DNA of 64,000 bases from Drosophila miranda (GCF_003369915.1 NW_022881614.1:13880001-13944000), one strand, 5' to 3'; shown: positions 33,990-46,303, counted from the first letter of the stretch. The notes: generated by a model from the sequence alone, not told the origin. A program made the numbers and translations.

Positions 33990-35115
33990 AAACGAGGTGG
34001 AACGTTGTGAGTTGCTGCGGACACCGCAACTCTACAGTTATACCCGATACTAAGTCAGTATGGCTCTCTCCGGCAGACGCCGCTAATACTGAACGACACG
34101 ACAAAGAGTGCGTGCGAGAGAGACAGAAAATCAGTCTGAGCGTGACGTCGGGCGCTGCGAAGCCACTGCAAATTGATTTGTTCCTATTGGCTATAAAAAT
34201 GATCTGATCTGATCCAGATTCAGCAATCTGATAGATATGGTCATTATCTATGATTCTGCGTTTTTAGTTTTCTCGAATGTGCAATATTGTGGATGCAACA
34301 GATTTTCGTCTTTTGTGGGGGCGGAAGGGGGTGGGGCGAAATTCTAAGATATACGTATTATAGTGAGATCTAACAGAAGTGCGGATACCAAATTTGGTTA
34401 CTCTAGCTTTAATAGTCTCTGAGATTTGTGGATGCCCCAGATTTTCGTCCTTTGCGGGGGCGGAAGGGGGTGTGGCGAAATTTGGACACGAAACGGTCAA
34501 GGTCCGATATCACAGGAGTGTGGATACCAAATTTGGTTGCTCTGGCTCTTATAGGTTCTGAGATCCTTGAACTCATATTTTGCAATTGGCAAAACCGACT
34601 ATGAAACCTGTGTGTTAGAGAGGGACAGAGCGAGAAAGAATGAAATTGTTTTCTTGATTCTGGCTATAATATTTATACGATCTGGTTGAGATTTTACACT
34701 CTAGAACATATAGTCATCCTCTACGATTCTGCGTTTTTGGTTCTATCGTATCTTTAAAAATGTAGATGCCACAGATTTTCGTCCTTTGTGGGGGCGGAAA
34801 TGGGCGGGGCGAAGTTTTGAAATATTTTTGTAGCAGTGACATATCACAGAAGTCTGGATCCAAAACATCGTTGCTCTAGCTCTTATAGTCTTTGAGCACT
34901 AGGCGCTGAAGGGGACGGACGGACGGACGGACGGACGGACGGACGGACGGACAGACGGACAGACAGACAGGGCTCAATCGACTCGGCTATTGATGCTGAT
35001 CAAGAATATATATACTTTATGGGGTCGGAAACGATTCCTTCTGGACGTTACACACATCCACTTTTACCACAAATCTAATATACCCCAATACTCATTTTGA
35101 GTATCGGGTATAAAA
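33990..35115 (-). mobile_element. ISY-like Helitron, full length
   Basis: Complete minus-strand copy, close in sequence to the copy at 29556. Confidence 0.9.
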
Positions 35116-35230
35116 AAAAATTTCAAAAGCAGCGGGGGTCATACCAGCGATCAGCAATGGTGAGCCAAAACGAAATTTAATTAAACATTATAAATTTTTT
35201 TTTTTTTTTTTTTCTGGGTTGAGGAGATTT
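35116..35230. repeat. 115-bp spacer, second copy
   Basis: Same as 33023-33137. It is followed by a plus-oriented Helitron lacking its first ~70 bases. Confidence 0.8.
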
Positions 35231-35993
35231 TTCCGTTTCCGACCCCATAAAGTATATATATTCTTGATCAGCATCAATAGCCGAGTCGATTTAGCCCTGT
35301 CTGTCTGTCCGTCTGTCCGTCCGTCCGTCCGTCCGTCCGTCCGTCCCATTCAGCGCCTAGTGCTCAAAGACTATAAGAGCTAGAGCAACGATGTTTTGGA
35401 TCCAGACTTCTGTGATATGTCACTGCTACAAAAATATTTCAAAACTTCGCCCCGCCCACTTCCGCCCCCACAAAGGACGAAAATCTGTGGCATCCACATT
35501 TTTAAAGATACGATAAAACCAAAAACGCAGAATCGGTGAGGATGACCATATCTTCTACAGTGCAAAATCTGAGCCAGATCGAATAATGAATATAACCAGA
35601 ATCAAGAAAACAATTTCATTCTTTCTCGCTCTGTCTCTCTCTAACACACAGGTTTCATGGTCGGTTTTGTCAATTGCAAAATATGAGTTCAAGGATCTCA
35701 GAACCTATAAGAGCCAGAGCAACCAAATTTGGTATCCACACTCCTGTGATATCGGACCTTGACCGTTTCGTGTCCAAATTTCGCCACACCCCCTTCCGCC
35801 CACGCAAAGGACGAAAATCTGGGGCATCCACAAATCTCAGAGACTATTAAGGCTAGTGTAACCAAATTTGGTATCCGCACTTCTGTTGGAACTCACTATA
35901 AAACGACTATCTCATAACTTCGCCCCACCCCCTTCCGCCCCCACAAAAGACGAAAATTTGTTGCATCCACAATATTGCACATTCAAGAAAACT
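35231..35993 (+). mobile_element. ISY-like Helitron, both ends truncated
   Basis: Plus-oriented from the CGTTTCCGACCCC core to the third G-rich box, ending at 35993 where a minus-oriented copy begins. Confidence 0.85.
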
Positions 35994-37102
35994 AACGAGG
36001 GGGAACGTTGTGAGTTGCTGCGGACACCGCAACTCTACAGTTATACCCGATACTAAGTCAGTATGGCTCTCCTGCGGCAGACGCCGCTAATATTGAACCA
36101 CACGACAAAGAGTGCGTGCGAGAGAGACAGAAAATCAGTCTGAGCGTGACGTCGGGCGCTGCGTAGCCACTGAAAATTGATTTCTTGCTTTTGGCTACAA
36201 AAATGATCCGATCTGATCCAGATTCAGCAATCTGATAGATATGGTCATTATCTATGATTCTGCATTTTTAGTTTTCTCGAATCTGCAATATTGTGGATGC
36301 AACAGATTTTCGTCCTTTGTGGGGGCGGAAGGGGGGGGGGCGAAATTCTGAGATATACGTTTTATAGTGAGATCTAACAGAAGTGCGGATACCAAATTTG
36401 GTTACTCTAGCCTTAATAGTCTCTGAGATTTGTGGATGCCCCAGATTTTCGTCCTTTGCGGGGGCGGAAGGGGGTGTGGCGAAATTTGGACACGAAACGG
36501 TCAAGGTCCGATATCACAGGAGTGTGGATACCAAATTTGGTTGCTCTGGCTCTTATAGGTTCTGAGATCCTTGAACTCATATTTTGCAATTGACAAAACC
36601 GACCATGAAACCTGTGTGTTAGAGAGAGACAGAGCGAGAAAGAATGAAATTGTTTTCTTGATTCTGGCTATAATACTAATACGATCTGGTTCAGATTTTG
36701 CACTGTAGAAGATATGGTCATCCTCACCGATTCTGCGTTTTTGGTTTTATCGTATCTTTAAAAATGTGGATGCCACAGATTTTCGTCCTTTGTGGGGGCG
36801 GAAGTGGGCGGGGCGAAGTTTTGAAATATTTTTGTAGCAGTGACAAATCACAGAAGTCTGGATCCAAAACATCGTTGCTCTAGCTCTTATAGTCTTTGAG
36901 CACTAGGCGCTGAAGGGGACGGACGGACGGACGGACGGACAGACGGACAGACAGACAGGGCTCAATCGACTCGGCTATTGATGCTGATCAAGAATATATA
37001 TACTTTATGGGGTCGGAAACGATTCCTTCTGGACGTTACACACATCCACTTTTACCACAAATCTAATATACCCCAATACTCATTTTGAGTATCGGGTATA
37101 AA
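35994..37102 (-). mobile_element. ISY-like Helitron, full length
   Basis: Complete minus-strand copy starting CGAGGGGGAACG. It shares its outer end directly with the preceding, oppositely oriented copy. Confidence 0.9.
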
Positions 37103-37375
37103 AACGCAGAATCATAGATAATGACCATATCTATCAGATTGCTGAATCTGGATCAGATCGGATCATTTTTGTAGCCAAAAGCAAGAAATCAATTTTCAGT
37201 GGCTACGCAGCGCCCGACGTCACGCTCAGACTGATTTTCTGTCTCTCTCGCACGCACTCTTTGTCGTGTCGTTTAATATTAGCGGCGTCTGCCGGAGGAG
37301 AGTTATACTGACTTAGTATCGGGTATAACCGTAGAGTTGCGGTGTCCGCAGCAACTCACAACGTTCCCCCTCGTT
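37103..37375 (+). mobile_element. ISY-like Helitron, 3' end only
   Basis: Last ~270 bases of a plus-oriented copy, from AACGCAGAATCATAG to CCCTCGT. Confidence 0.85.
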
Positions 37376-38484
37376 TTTATACCCGATACTCAAAATGAGT
37401 ATTGGGGTATATTAGATTTGTGGTAAAAGTGGATGTGTGTAACGTCCAGAAGGAATCGTTTCCGACCCCATAAAGTATATATATTCTTGATCAGCATCAA
37501 TAGCCGAGTCGATTGAGCCATGTCTGTCTGTCCGTCTGTCCGTCCGTCCGTCCGTCCGTCCGTCCCCTTCAGCGCCTAGTGCTCAAAGACTATAAGAGCT
37601 AGAGCAACGATGTTTTGGATCCATACTTCTGTGATATGTCACTGCTACAAAAATATTTCAAAACTTCGCCCCGCCCACTTCCGCCCCCACAAAGGACGAA
37701 AATCTGTGGCATCCACATTTTTAAAGATACGATAAAATTAAAAACGCAGAATCGGTGAGGATGACCATATCTTCTACAGTGCAAAATCTGAACCAGATCG
37801 AATAATGATTATAGCCAGAATCAAGAAAACAATTTCTTTCTCGCTCTGTCTCTCTCTAACACACAGGTTTCATGGTCGGCTTTGCCAATTGCAAAATATG
37901 AGTTCAAGGATCTCAGAACCTATAAGAGCCAGAGCAACCAAATTTGGTATCCACAATCCTGTGATATCGGACCTTGACCGTTTCGTGTCCAAGTTTCGCC
38001 ACACCCCCTTCCGCCCCCGCAAAGGACGAAAATCTGGGGCATCCAAAAATCTCAGAGACTATTAAGGCTAGAGTAACCAAATTTGGTATCCGCACTTCTG
38101 TTAGATCTCACTATAAAACGTATATCTCAGAATTTCGCCCCACCCCCTTCCGCCCCCACAAAAAACGAAAATCTGTTGCATCCACAATATTGCACATTCG
38201 AGAAAACTAAAAACGCAGAATCATAGATAATGACCATATCTATCAGATTGCCGAATCTGGATCAGATCGGATCATTTTTGTAGCCAAAAGCAAGAAATCA
38301 ATTGTCAGTAGCTACGCAGCGCCCGACGTCACGCTCAGACTGATTTTCTGTCTCTCTCGCACGCACTCTTTGTCGTGTCGTTCAATATTAGCGGCGTCTG
38401 CCGGAGGAGAGTTATACTGACTTAGTATCGGGTATAACCGTAGAGTTGCGGTGTCCGCAGCAACTCACAACGTTCCCCCTCGTT
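37376..38484 (+). mobile_element. ISY-like Helitron, full length
   Basis: Complete plus-oriented copy directly after the 3' fragment. It is the last member of the 29.5-38.5 kb field. Confidence 0.9.
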
Positions 38485-39189
38485 TCTATGTTGGTTAGTG
38501 TATGGCTTGGCTACGTTTCCATGCATTAAAAGAAATACTATCTGTATAGAACATTTAGCCATGCCCACTCAATTTTGTACGATTGATGAATCAATTCTAT
38601 ACATGATTGGCCTATTCGAAATACTTGCTTTTATTGGATTTTGCGTAAAAAGAGGTTTTAGCGAAATAAGTCAAACAAAAAACAAGTAGCGAAATAGGTC
38701 AATCAAAACAAACGAAAAAGGAAATTGCTCAATTTTGATATTCCCTTGAATAATGCTGACTAACTAAATCTCTCAGCAATGCCCACATAGTTTTATCCTG
38801 TTGATGAATAAATTTTCTACAAGATTGGATAGTTTTCAATCCTTGCTTTTATTGTATTTATTGTAAAAAAAGGTTAAAACGAAAAAGTTCACCAAAAAAA
38901 AGAGTAATTAATAAGCTTTAAAATATCGTTGAAATATTGAAAATAATATTAAATAATATTGAATAATATTAAAATATATTGAAAATAAATTGTTTTTGCC
39001 TGGGATGACAAACATATTCACAATTCTAGAACATCCATTTCCCCAGGGTATCCAAAATGTTGCATGAGTCTGGCCCATACAAATTGAATGTTGGGACACT
39101 GTTGAGCTGAAAAAGGACATTGTGGCGAGGAAAAATCCCATCAGAGGAAATCCCAAAAAAATCCCACCAAACTTAACCGCCAAATAGAA
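38485..39189. repeat. Dispersed AT-rich repeat members
   Basis: 38520-38645 matches 53455-53580, 38745-38900 matches 53795-53935, and 38905-39189 matches 54845-55128, the last nearly base for base. No coding content is seen. Confidence 0.8.
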
Positions 39190-39566
39190 ATTGGTTTTTG
39201 GTTTTCTCGTATCTTTAAAATTGTGGATGCCACAGATTTTCGTCCTTTGTGGGGGCGGAAGTGGGCGGGGCAAAGTTTTGAAATATTCTTGTAGCAGTGA
39301 CATATCACAGAAGTCTGGATCCAAAACATCGTTGCTCTAGCTTTTATAGTCTTGGAGCACTAGGCGTTGAAGGGGACGGACAGACGGACGGTCGGACAGA
39401 CGGACGGACGGACAGACAGACAGGGCTCAATCGACTCGGCTATTGATGCTGATCAAGAATATATATACTTTATGGGGTCGGAAACGATTCCTTCTGGACG
39501 TTACACACATCAATTTTCACCACAAATCTAATATACCCCAATACTCATTTTGAGTACCGGGTATAA
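39190..39566 (-). mobile_element. ISY-like Helitron, 5' end only
   Basis: Minus-oriented fragment from the first G-rich box through a short GGAC tract to GAGTACCGGGTATAA. Confidence 0.85.
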
Positions 39567-40172
39567 AAATGAATTTAAACAGAATATACATATATTTGAA
39601 ACTAAGAGCTTCGTTTAGTCGATAATCCGAGGGAAAGCCTACAGTAAGTGCGCACCCTCTCAGCTCAAATCAAAAGTTACCTGGTCATAAAACCTGCCAC
39701 GCATTTCGATGACGGACCCATGGAAAAAAAAAAGAAAACAGTTGGCAGACCATCAGAAAAAGCAGGTCCACCTACCATCCCCTATCATACAGCTGTTCTT
39801 TTATTTATCCCGTTTTCAAGAAAATAGAAACACATCAAATTTGTAACAAATTACATTTGATGCGTGTAATAAAAATCTCGCACAGCTGGCAAACGAAAAT
39901 ATTCTCTCTTGCACAAAACAGGCGTTCACACCGCATTTTGGCCTAATTAAGTTTTCAAGTGCAATAAAATGATGGCTGGACCCTGCTATGATGTTGAGGG
40001 TGGGGTGAGTGCGCGGCAAAGTCTCTATTGCGTGCGGGCATCAAATTTGCGCACAAGTACATAAAACACAAGTTAAAAACTTAAATGGATTTACCTCAAA
40101 ATGACCAAAAACAGTGATGAAGAAGATGATGGTCACAGTACACGCGTTGAGAGTATCCTCTCATGTCATGAT
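39567..40172. other. FANCI 3' flank
   Basis: About 600 bases between a Helitron and the FANCI stop codon. AT-rich with scattered poly-A runs. I see no recognised gene. A 37-codon plus-strand frame at 40101-40214 is discussed among the rejected items. Confidence 0.4.
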
Positions 40173-40919
40173 TCAGTCAGAAATCGCATTTATGTATTTC
40201 TTTCCAGAACGTAACAAACCGAGCCTACGCGGCTTTACCCCCGTATCGCGTTCCTGTGATTTACGCATGTCTTTTGTGCGCTGCTCGGTTGGACCTCTTT
40301 CCTCAGCTGACTCCTCCTCATTCGAAAGGCGAGTGGACTTTTTTGTTTGGCGCTTTTTAGTTCTGTTACGCAGCTGCGTTGTCTGAACGGTTTCCCGTTG
40401 CTCTTCATTGCTTTCCTGCTCATCATTGCTTTGTGGTTTGGCACTCTGTACTTCTTTCGCTTTTCGACCCCGTCTACGCTTTGGTTGCGATTCCTCAGTA
40501 TCACTGATATGAGCTCGTCTCTGTCGTTGTCTCTTGTTAGGGGCTTGTATTATTTCCGTCTCTGCCTCTTCTTCCTCATCATTGCTTGGATCATTAGAGT
40601 GATCAATATCCTCCATATCCTCTGTAGTGCAGTCATCTTCAGCGACCTCATGGGTGTCCGTTAAACTACGTTCTATTGCCGCTTTGAGATCAGTTGATTT
40701 GATATCAAAGTCCCGCATGGTTCCAAGATGCAGATAATCTATTAGTCTATTAAAGGTTTTGGTCTTCTTAGACAATAGAATTATGTGCTTGTTGAAGTCC
40801 TCAATAACCATTATTACTTTGGGAATAAGGCGAGTCTCTCTCAGAACTTTTGCGCGCTGTGCTTGTACGTTGCGTGTCTTGAGATGCTGATTGTCCTCAT
40901 CGAGAGTATTAGCTTCTAT
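40173..40919 (-). pseudogene. FANCI: FANCI last exon, C-terminal part
   Basis: Encodes the final ~250 residues. First comes the conserved [10 protein letters not shown]...RDFDIK helical segment. A long acidic and basic, low-complexity tail follows, with KRRRGRK and [11 protein letters not shown] stretches that suit nuclear localisation. The tail is much longer than the short acidic/KKKRKK end of human FANCI. This part remains open to its stop at 40173-40175. It is cut off from the rest of the exon by a 692-base transposon. Confidence 0.85.
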
Positions 40920-41611
40920 CAAAGACTATACAATACCAAGATGTTGCATGAGGAACAAATGCTTTTTCAATTTTCGTTTGACGCTTCATGGTACGGGCGC
41001 GCGGGGCTAGTACTTCAATTCTTTTTTACGCTACCTTCGCCTCCGAAATGCTACTCGGCTTAGTCAATGCCTCGGTCAGCGTCGAGACGGTGTGAAAGCA
41101 TGTCAGTGACTGCGTGCCGAAACGGCACAGTGGGGACTCAGCCGAAATAGTCAAAAAATTGTATGAGTGCTTTAGATAAATTTAATGTACGCATCTAATA
41201 GAGAATTTTCCAATCGAATTTTCAAGATAGTTTTAGTTTAGGAGATATAAGCACTCAAAGTTTAACATTTTTTCAGTGTGCAAATATTTACTGAACTCAT
41301 ATTCACTAACTAATTTAGCAAGCTGAGACGGTCAAAGGTCCCACTGTGCCGCTCCAAAGACATCGGCGATCCGCGACCACCGCTTCGACGTTGCTGAGGC
41401 TCGAGAGTCCAGAATTATTTCGTTGCTGGTGAAGGCATTGCCGAACAGACGAAACCGATGGGCAGCGGGGTCGCAGTAGAGACGAAGTACAGGCGAAAAG
41501 GGAATTGAAACCCCGCGCGCTCCCTCGTGCCTTTTGGGTCCTAATGTTAGGACCCGCCATAGAACAGCTTTTTGGTCGCTCATGCAACATCTTGGTATTG
41601 TATAGTCTTTG
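40920..41611. mobile_element. Non-autonomous DNA transposon with 33-bp TIRs
   Basis: Perfect 33-base terminal inverted repeats at 40920-40952 and 41579-41611 (outer bases CAAAGACTATACAATACC). Target duplication is CTTCTAT, or eight bases if the preceding G is counted. The interior is 692 bases with no transposase. TIR length and target size fit the P or hAT superfamilies. The same FANCI exon at 46598-46310 has no insertion, an exact empty site. Confidence 0.9.
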
Positions 41612-41807
41612 CTTCTATGTAAGTAATAAGTTCATAGACATTGGCCGGCAGTTGCTTTCCTACTTCCCGTAGTAGCAATTCGAATCTGTAAGGAGTGAAT
41701 ATAATAGTCGTACAATATTAAATATTTCCATACTGGACTTACTTGGTGCTTCGCATGTTAGCGTTGCTGACGTCTGATGTGCAGCAGGACAAATAGTGCC
41801 TTGTCAG
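41612..41807 (-). pseudogene. FANCI: FANCI exon 12 end and start of last exon
   Basis: 41743-41807 is the end of exon 12 (LTRHYLSCCTSDVSNANMRST) with a GTAAGT donor. An intron of 57 bases follows. 41612-41685 opens the last exon ([25 protein letters not shown]). The hAT element lies on one side and the small TIR element on the other. Confidence 0.8.
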
Positions 41808-44428
41808 TAGTGTTGGGTAAACATTGCTCATTTTGGGGAACATGTTCACCTGTTCTTTTTTATTAAGTGAGTCAACTCACTCATATTGCTCACTTGTTCA
41901 CCTAGATTGCTCAGTTGCTTATTGCTCACTTGCTCACTTAGATTGCTCAGTTGCTCACTTGGTCGCTGTTCACGCACAGATCACTAAGCACCACAGATTT
42001 TGACACAAATAAAATACGTTACATTTCAGTTTTAATCAAACATTTAAAACTAAAACGAGGGGGAACGTTGTGAGTTGCTGCGGACACCGCAACTCTACGG
42101 TTATACCCTATTCTAAGTCAGTTTGGCTCTCCTCCGGCAGACGCCGCTAATATTAAACGACACGACAAAGAGTGCGTGCGAGAGAGACAGAAAATCAGTC
42201 TGAGCGTGACGTCGGGCGCTGCGTAGCCACTGCAAATTGATTTGTTCCTATTGGCTATAAAAATGATCTGATCTGATCCAGATTCAGCAATCTGATAGAT
42301 ATGGTCATTATCTATGATTCTGCGTTTTTAGTTTTCTCGAATGTGCAATATTGTGGATGCAACAGATTTTCGTCCTTTGTGTGAGCGGAAGGGAGTGGGG
42401 CGAAATTTTGAGATACACGTTTTATAGTAAGATCTAACAGGAGTGCGGATACCAAATTTGGTTACTCTAGCCTTAATAGTCTCTGAGATTTTTGAATATC
42501 CCCAGATTTTCGTCCTTTGCGGTGGCGGAAGGGGGTGTGGCGAAATTTTGAGACAAACTCGTCTCGGTCCGATATATTAGGAGTGTGGATACCAAATTTG
42601 GTTGCTCTAGCTTTTATAGTCTCTGAGATCTAGGCGCTAATGTTGTACTCTAAGCAAAGCCGGCTATGCTACGTGTGTGTTAGAGAGAGACAGGGCGAGA
42701 AAAAATTAAATTGTTTTCTTGATTCTGGCTATAATAATTATACGATCTGGTTCAGATTTTGCACTCTAGAAGATATAGTCATCTTCTACGATTCTGCGTT
42801 TTTAGTTTTCTCGTATCCTCAATATTGTGGATGCAACAGATTTTCGTCCTTTGTGGGGGCGGAAGGGGGTGGGGCGAAATTTAAGATATACGTTTTATAG
42901 TGAGATCTAACAGGAGTGCGGATACTAATTTTGGTTACTCTAGCCTTAATAGTCTCTGAGATTTGTGCATATCCCCAGATTTTCATCCTTTGCGGGGGCG
43001 GAAGGGGGTGTGGCGAAATTTTGAAACAAACTCGTCTCGGTCCGATATATTAGGAGTGTGGATACCAAATATGGTTGCTCTAGCTTTTATAGTCTCTGAG
43101 ATCTAGGCGCTAATGTTTTACTCTAAGCAAAGCCGGCTATGCTACGTGTGTGTTAGAGAGAGACAGGGCGAGAAAAAATTAAATTGTTTTCTTGATTCTG
43201 GCTATAATAATTATACGATCTGGTTCAGATTTTGCACTCTAGAAGATATAGTCATCTTCTACGATTCTGCGTTTTTAGTTTTCTCGTATCGTCGAAATTG
43301 TGGATTCCACAGATTTTCGCCCTTTGTGGGGGCGGAAGGGGGTGGGGCGAAATTTTGAGATATACGTTTTATAGTGAGATCTGACAGGAGTGCGGATACT
43401 AAATTTGGTTACTCTAGCCTTAATAGTCTCTGAGATTTGTGAATATCCCCAGATTTGCATCCTTAGCGGGGGCGGAAGGGGGTGTGGCGAAATTTTGAAA
43501 CAAACTCGTCTCGGTCCGATATATTAGGAGTGTGGATACCAAATTTGGTTGCTCTAGCTTTTATAGTCTCTGAGATCTAGGCGCTAATGTTTTACTCTAA
43601 GCAAAGCCGGCTATGCTACGTTTGTGTTAGAGAGAGACAGGGCGAGAAAAAATTAAATTGTTTTCTTGATTCTGGCTATAATAATAATAAGATCCAATTC
43701 AGATTCCGCAGTCTAAAAGATATGGTTATTCTCTACGATTCTGCATTTTTGGTTTTATCGTATCTTTAAAAATGTGGATGCCACAGATTTCCGTCCTTTG
43801 TGGGGGCGGAAGTGGGCGGGGCGAAGTTTTGAAATATTTTTGTAGCAGTGACATATCACAGAAGTCTGGATCCAAAACATCGTTGCTCTAGCTCTTATAG
43901 TCTTTGAGCACTAGGCGCTGAAGGGGACGGACAGACGGACGGACGGACAGACGGACAGACAGACAGACAGACAGGGCTCAATCGACTTGGTTATTGATGC
44001 TGATCAAGAATATATATACTTTATGGGGTCGGAAACGATTCCTTTTGGACGTTACACACATCCACTTTCACCACAAATCTAATATACCCCAATACTCATT
44101 TTGAGTATCGGGTATAAAAATTGCAATGATTCCAAATTTCACTATACTTTCGAAGTATCGAATATACTTCGAATTAGCGACATACTGAATTTTCAAAAGA
44201 TTAAACAGTTTTGCCGGTAATACAAAAAGTGTGAAGTAAAAGCAAATATGAGCAACAACTGCCAGAACGCAAAATGCCCTTCGAGGAGCAAAATTGCGCA
44301 AAAAGTGAGTAGAGAACAATTGAGCAAAAATGAACAAGTGAGCAAAAAAGAACAAGTGAACATGTTCAGTTGCTCATTTAAGTGAACAACTCTTTTTTGT
44401 TCACTCACTCATGAGCAACACAACACTA
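41808..44428. mobile_element. hAT-like element with nested Helitron, in FANCI exon 12
   Basis: Eight-base target duplication CTTGTCAG at 41800-41807 and 44429-44436. Termini TAGTGTTGGGTAA... and, inverted, TAGTGTTGTGTTG.... Both ends are packed with subterminal TTGCTCACTTG / GTGAGCAA repeats, as in hAT elements. No transposase frame is seen. The interior (42056-44116) is Helitron-derived sequence, so this is a non-autonomous hAT that was invaded by a Helitron. Confidence 0.85.
42056..44116 (-). mobile_element. Expanded ISY-like Helitron with ~473-bp tandem units
   Basis: A diverged sub-type of the Helitron in which the middle segment is repeated. The same landmarks recur at 42640, 43113 and 43587, spaced 473-474 bases. 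The unit includes GGCGCTAATGTT, the TTAGAGAGAGACAGGGCG GA-rich block and a G-rich box. The ends are the usual Helitron ends. Confidence 0.85.
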
Positions 44429-46303
44429 CTTGTCAGGTTCTTCAGGCATATATAGTGCTGTACCAACAATTTCATTAGTCCATCCATAGACGATCCCAGA
44501 GGAATGCAGACATTGGTCAGAGCCAGTAGCGTGCGCGTAATATGAATTATTTGAGTGCAAATAGAACGCTCCATGACATCTAGATTTCCCCGCCAATAAC
44601 TTTGATCTGATTCAGGCACTAGCTGACATTTGTAGCTTAAATTGTTGGCCTTTACGACGAAATATTCTACATTTAGGAGCTGCTTCTGGACGGCAACATA
44701 GAGATGCTGCAAGCAGCTCTCAGCGGTGATTGTGCTTATCGACTTTAGACCTAGATCTGGGAGATCTATTGATATGTCATCACTAAGAGCGCCAAGCACA
44801 TGCCCCAATTGTCTGGCAATGTTTTCAAAAAAGGGTCCCGAGTGCGTTTTCTGACGCTGTATAAATAGAAGGTTATGCACTAAGCCCATTTCGGGATTAA
44901 CCAACTCGTGAGTACGACAAAAATTGAGGAGCCAAGTATAGGACCCAGTTGCCGCACGTTCTCCATAATCTATATGGTCAAAGAGAATTTCCTATGACTC
45001 CAGAAGGTATACCGGCAATTTCGCGATAAAGGTATCTTTGTTGAGTGAGTCATCACTGGCATACTCTTTCATAAACTCGTCCACCACATCCTGGATAACG
45101 TACGTCACTGCTTTGCTTCTGTTCAGGGATGCCATATCTACGATTAATAAAACGTTATTAGTTTATAAAAGTTCTGCTTCAAAAATAGTTTTTTCATTTG
45201 ACTTACCAAATCCCTTGACAAATTCTTTGAACTTCTTGCTATAGGTTTCGTGGGCTGTTCGTAGGCACTCAACATTGAGCCGCCAGAGAGGATGTCTGCA
45301 TGTCAAAGTCTCGCCACAGCTCAGGCAACCGTCGAATGCAGCGCTCGTAAATAATCTTGGTGATGTCTGTTAACTGCTTAAAGGTACGTTTGCTGTAAGC
45401 TAGTTGCTTGGAATCAGGTTCAAGCCGAATGTTTTTCACTTTTTCGGCGGTAATCTGCACAACATAACGAACCAGGGACTCGTTGGACCGCAACTGAATG
45501 GTTTTCTCGGACGCGGCAAATGGAACGACGTCACTGAAAAGTAATTTTCAAAACATGTACATTGGAATCGGCGCAGTCGAAATGGCACTCACTCGAGGAG
45601 TAGATTAAGAAGCTTATCCAATATAGACAAGTCCCATATATTCTCAGGTTGTGTGCACATGCTCTTCATTTGGATACCATTTACAGTAAGATTGAAAATG
45701 GAAGTTGTGGTATCATTGCTGACAGTTTTCTTTGATTGTTTCTGTAGCTTCTTGGAGGAGCCAGCCAAAGTCTTAAGATCGTCTAATAACTTGCAATGCT
45801 GCTTAAATAGGGGCAGAACTTGACATATGGCATTGTTGTTTGGCTTGGAGCTGAGCAATAAGTGGGAAACGATTCCTTCAATAAGATTGAGTTGTTGCAG
45901 AACTAGAGCGCATTTCAGGTGGGTGGCTGGAGGGGACTGGGAAAATATGTATGTATGTATTAGTTGAATATATGAGTTATGAGACAACGCCGAAACTTAC
46001 AACGTCGTCTATTGGCAATCTGTTGGCCACCATTCGTTGCACGCATAAGGCCAGGAGACGACTTATCTCACGTGTGTCATAGCCCGACGGAGCGTGCTCA
46101 AAGGTTACCAAGCAGTTAGCCACGAATTGAACCAACTTTCCCAGGTTATCTTTCAGCTGAATTTCCATATGTTGTTGATCGCTGGCAGTAACCAGCTGAT
46201 CGTAGCGTATACGAAATACTGTGTCTAAATCGTCGCCAGCCTCCTCTGCAGAGGGAGTGTCAAAAAAGCTTCGAAAATGCCAATCAATTACTTGCAGCAC
46301 GTG
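44429..46303 (-). pseudogene. FANCI: FANCI exons 9 (3' part), 10, 11 and 12
   Basis: Exon 9 continues from 46303 to 46001 with a GTAAGT donor. Exon 10 carries the [19 protein letters not shown] stretch. Exon 11 carries [19 protein letters not shown], which aligns with the vertebrate SNEFMRYAV region. Near 45270 exon 11 loses frame, consistent with a 2-base deletion, because restoring two bases makes the exon phases agree. Exon 12 has TAG at 44992-44994 in place of a sense codon, then continues openly through [16 protein letters not shown] to the hAT insertion. Confidence 0.85.

Noticed and set aside
40101-40214. 37-codon plus-strand frame MTKNSDEEDDGHSTRVE... overlapping the FANCI stop.
   Set aside because: Acidic start and AUG look attractive, but it is antisense to FANCI and ends within 40 codons. 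No splice partner or homology can be seen.
41315-41590. 91- and 83-codon frames inside the TIR element as a transposase.
   Set aside because: They are too short, overlap in two frames, and lack transposase motifs. The element looks non-autonomous.
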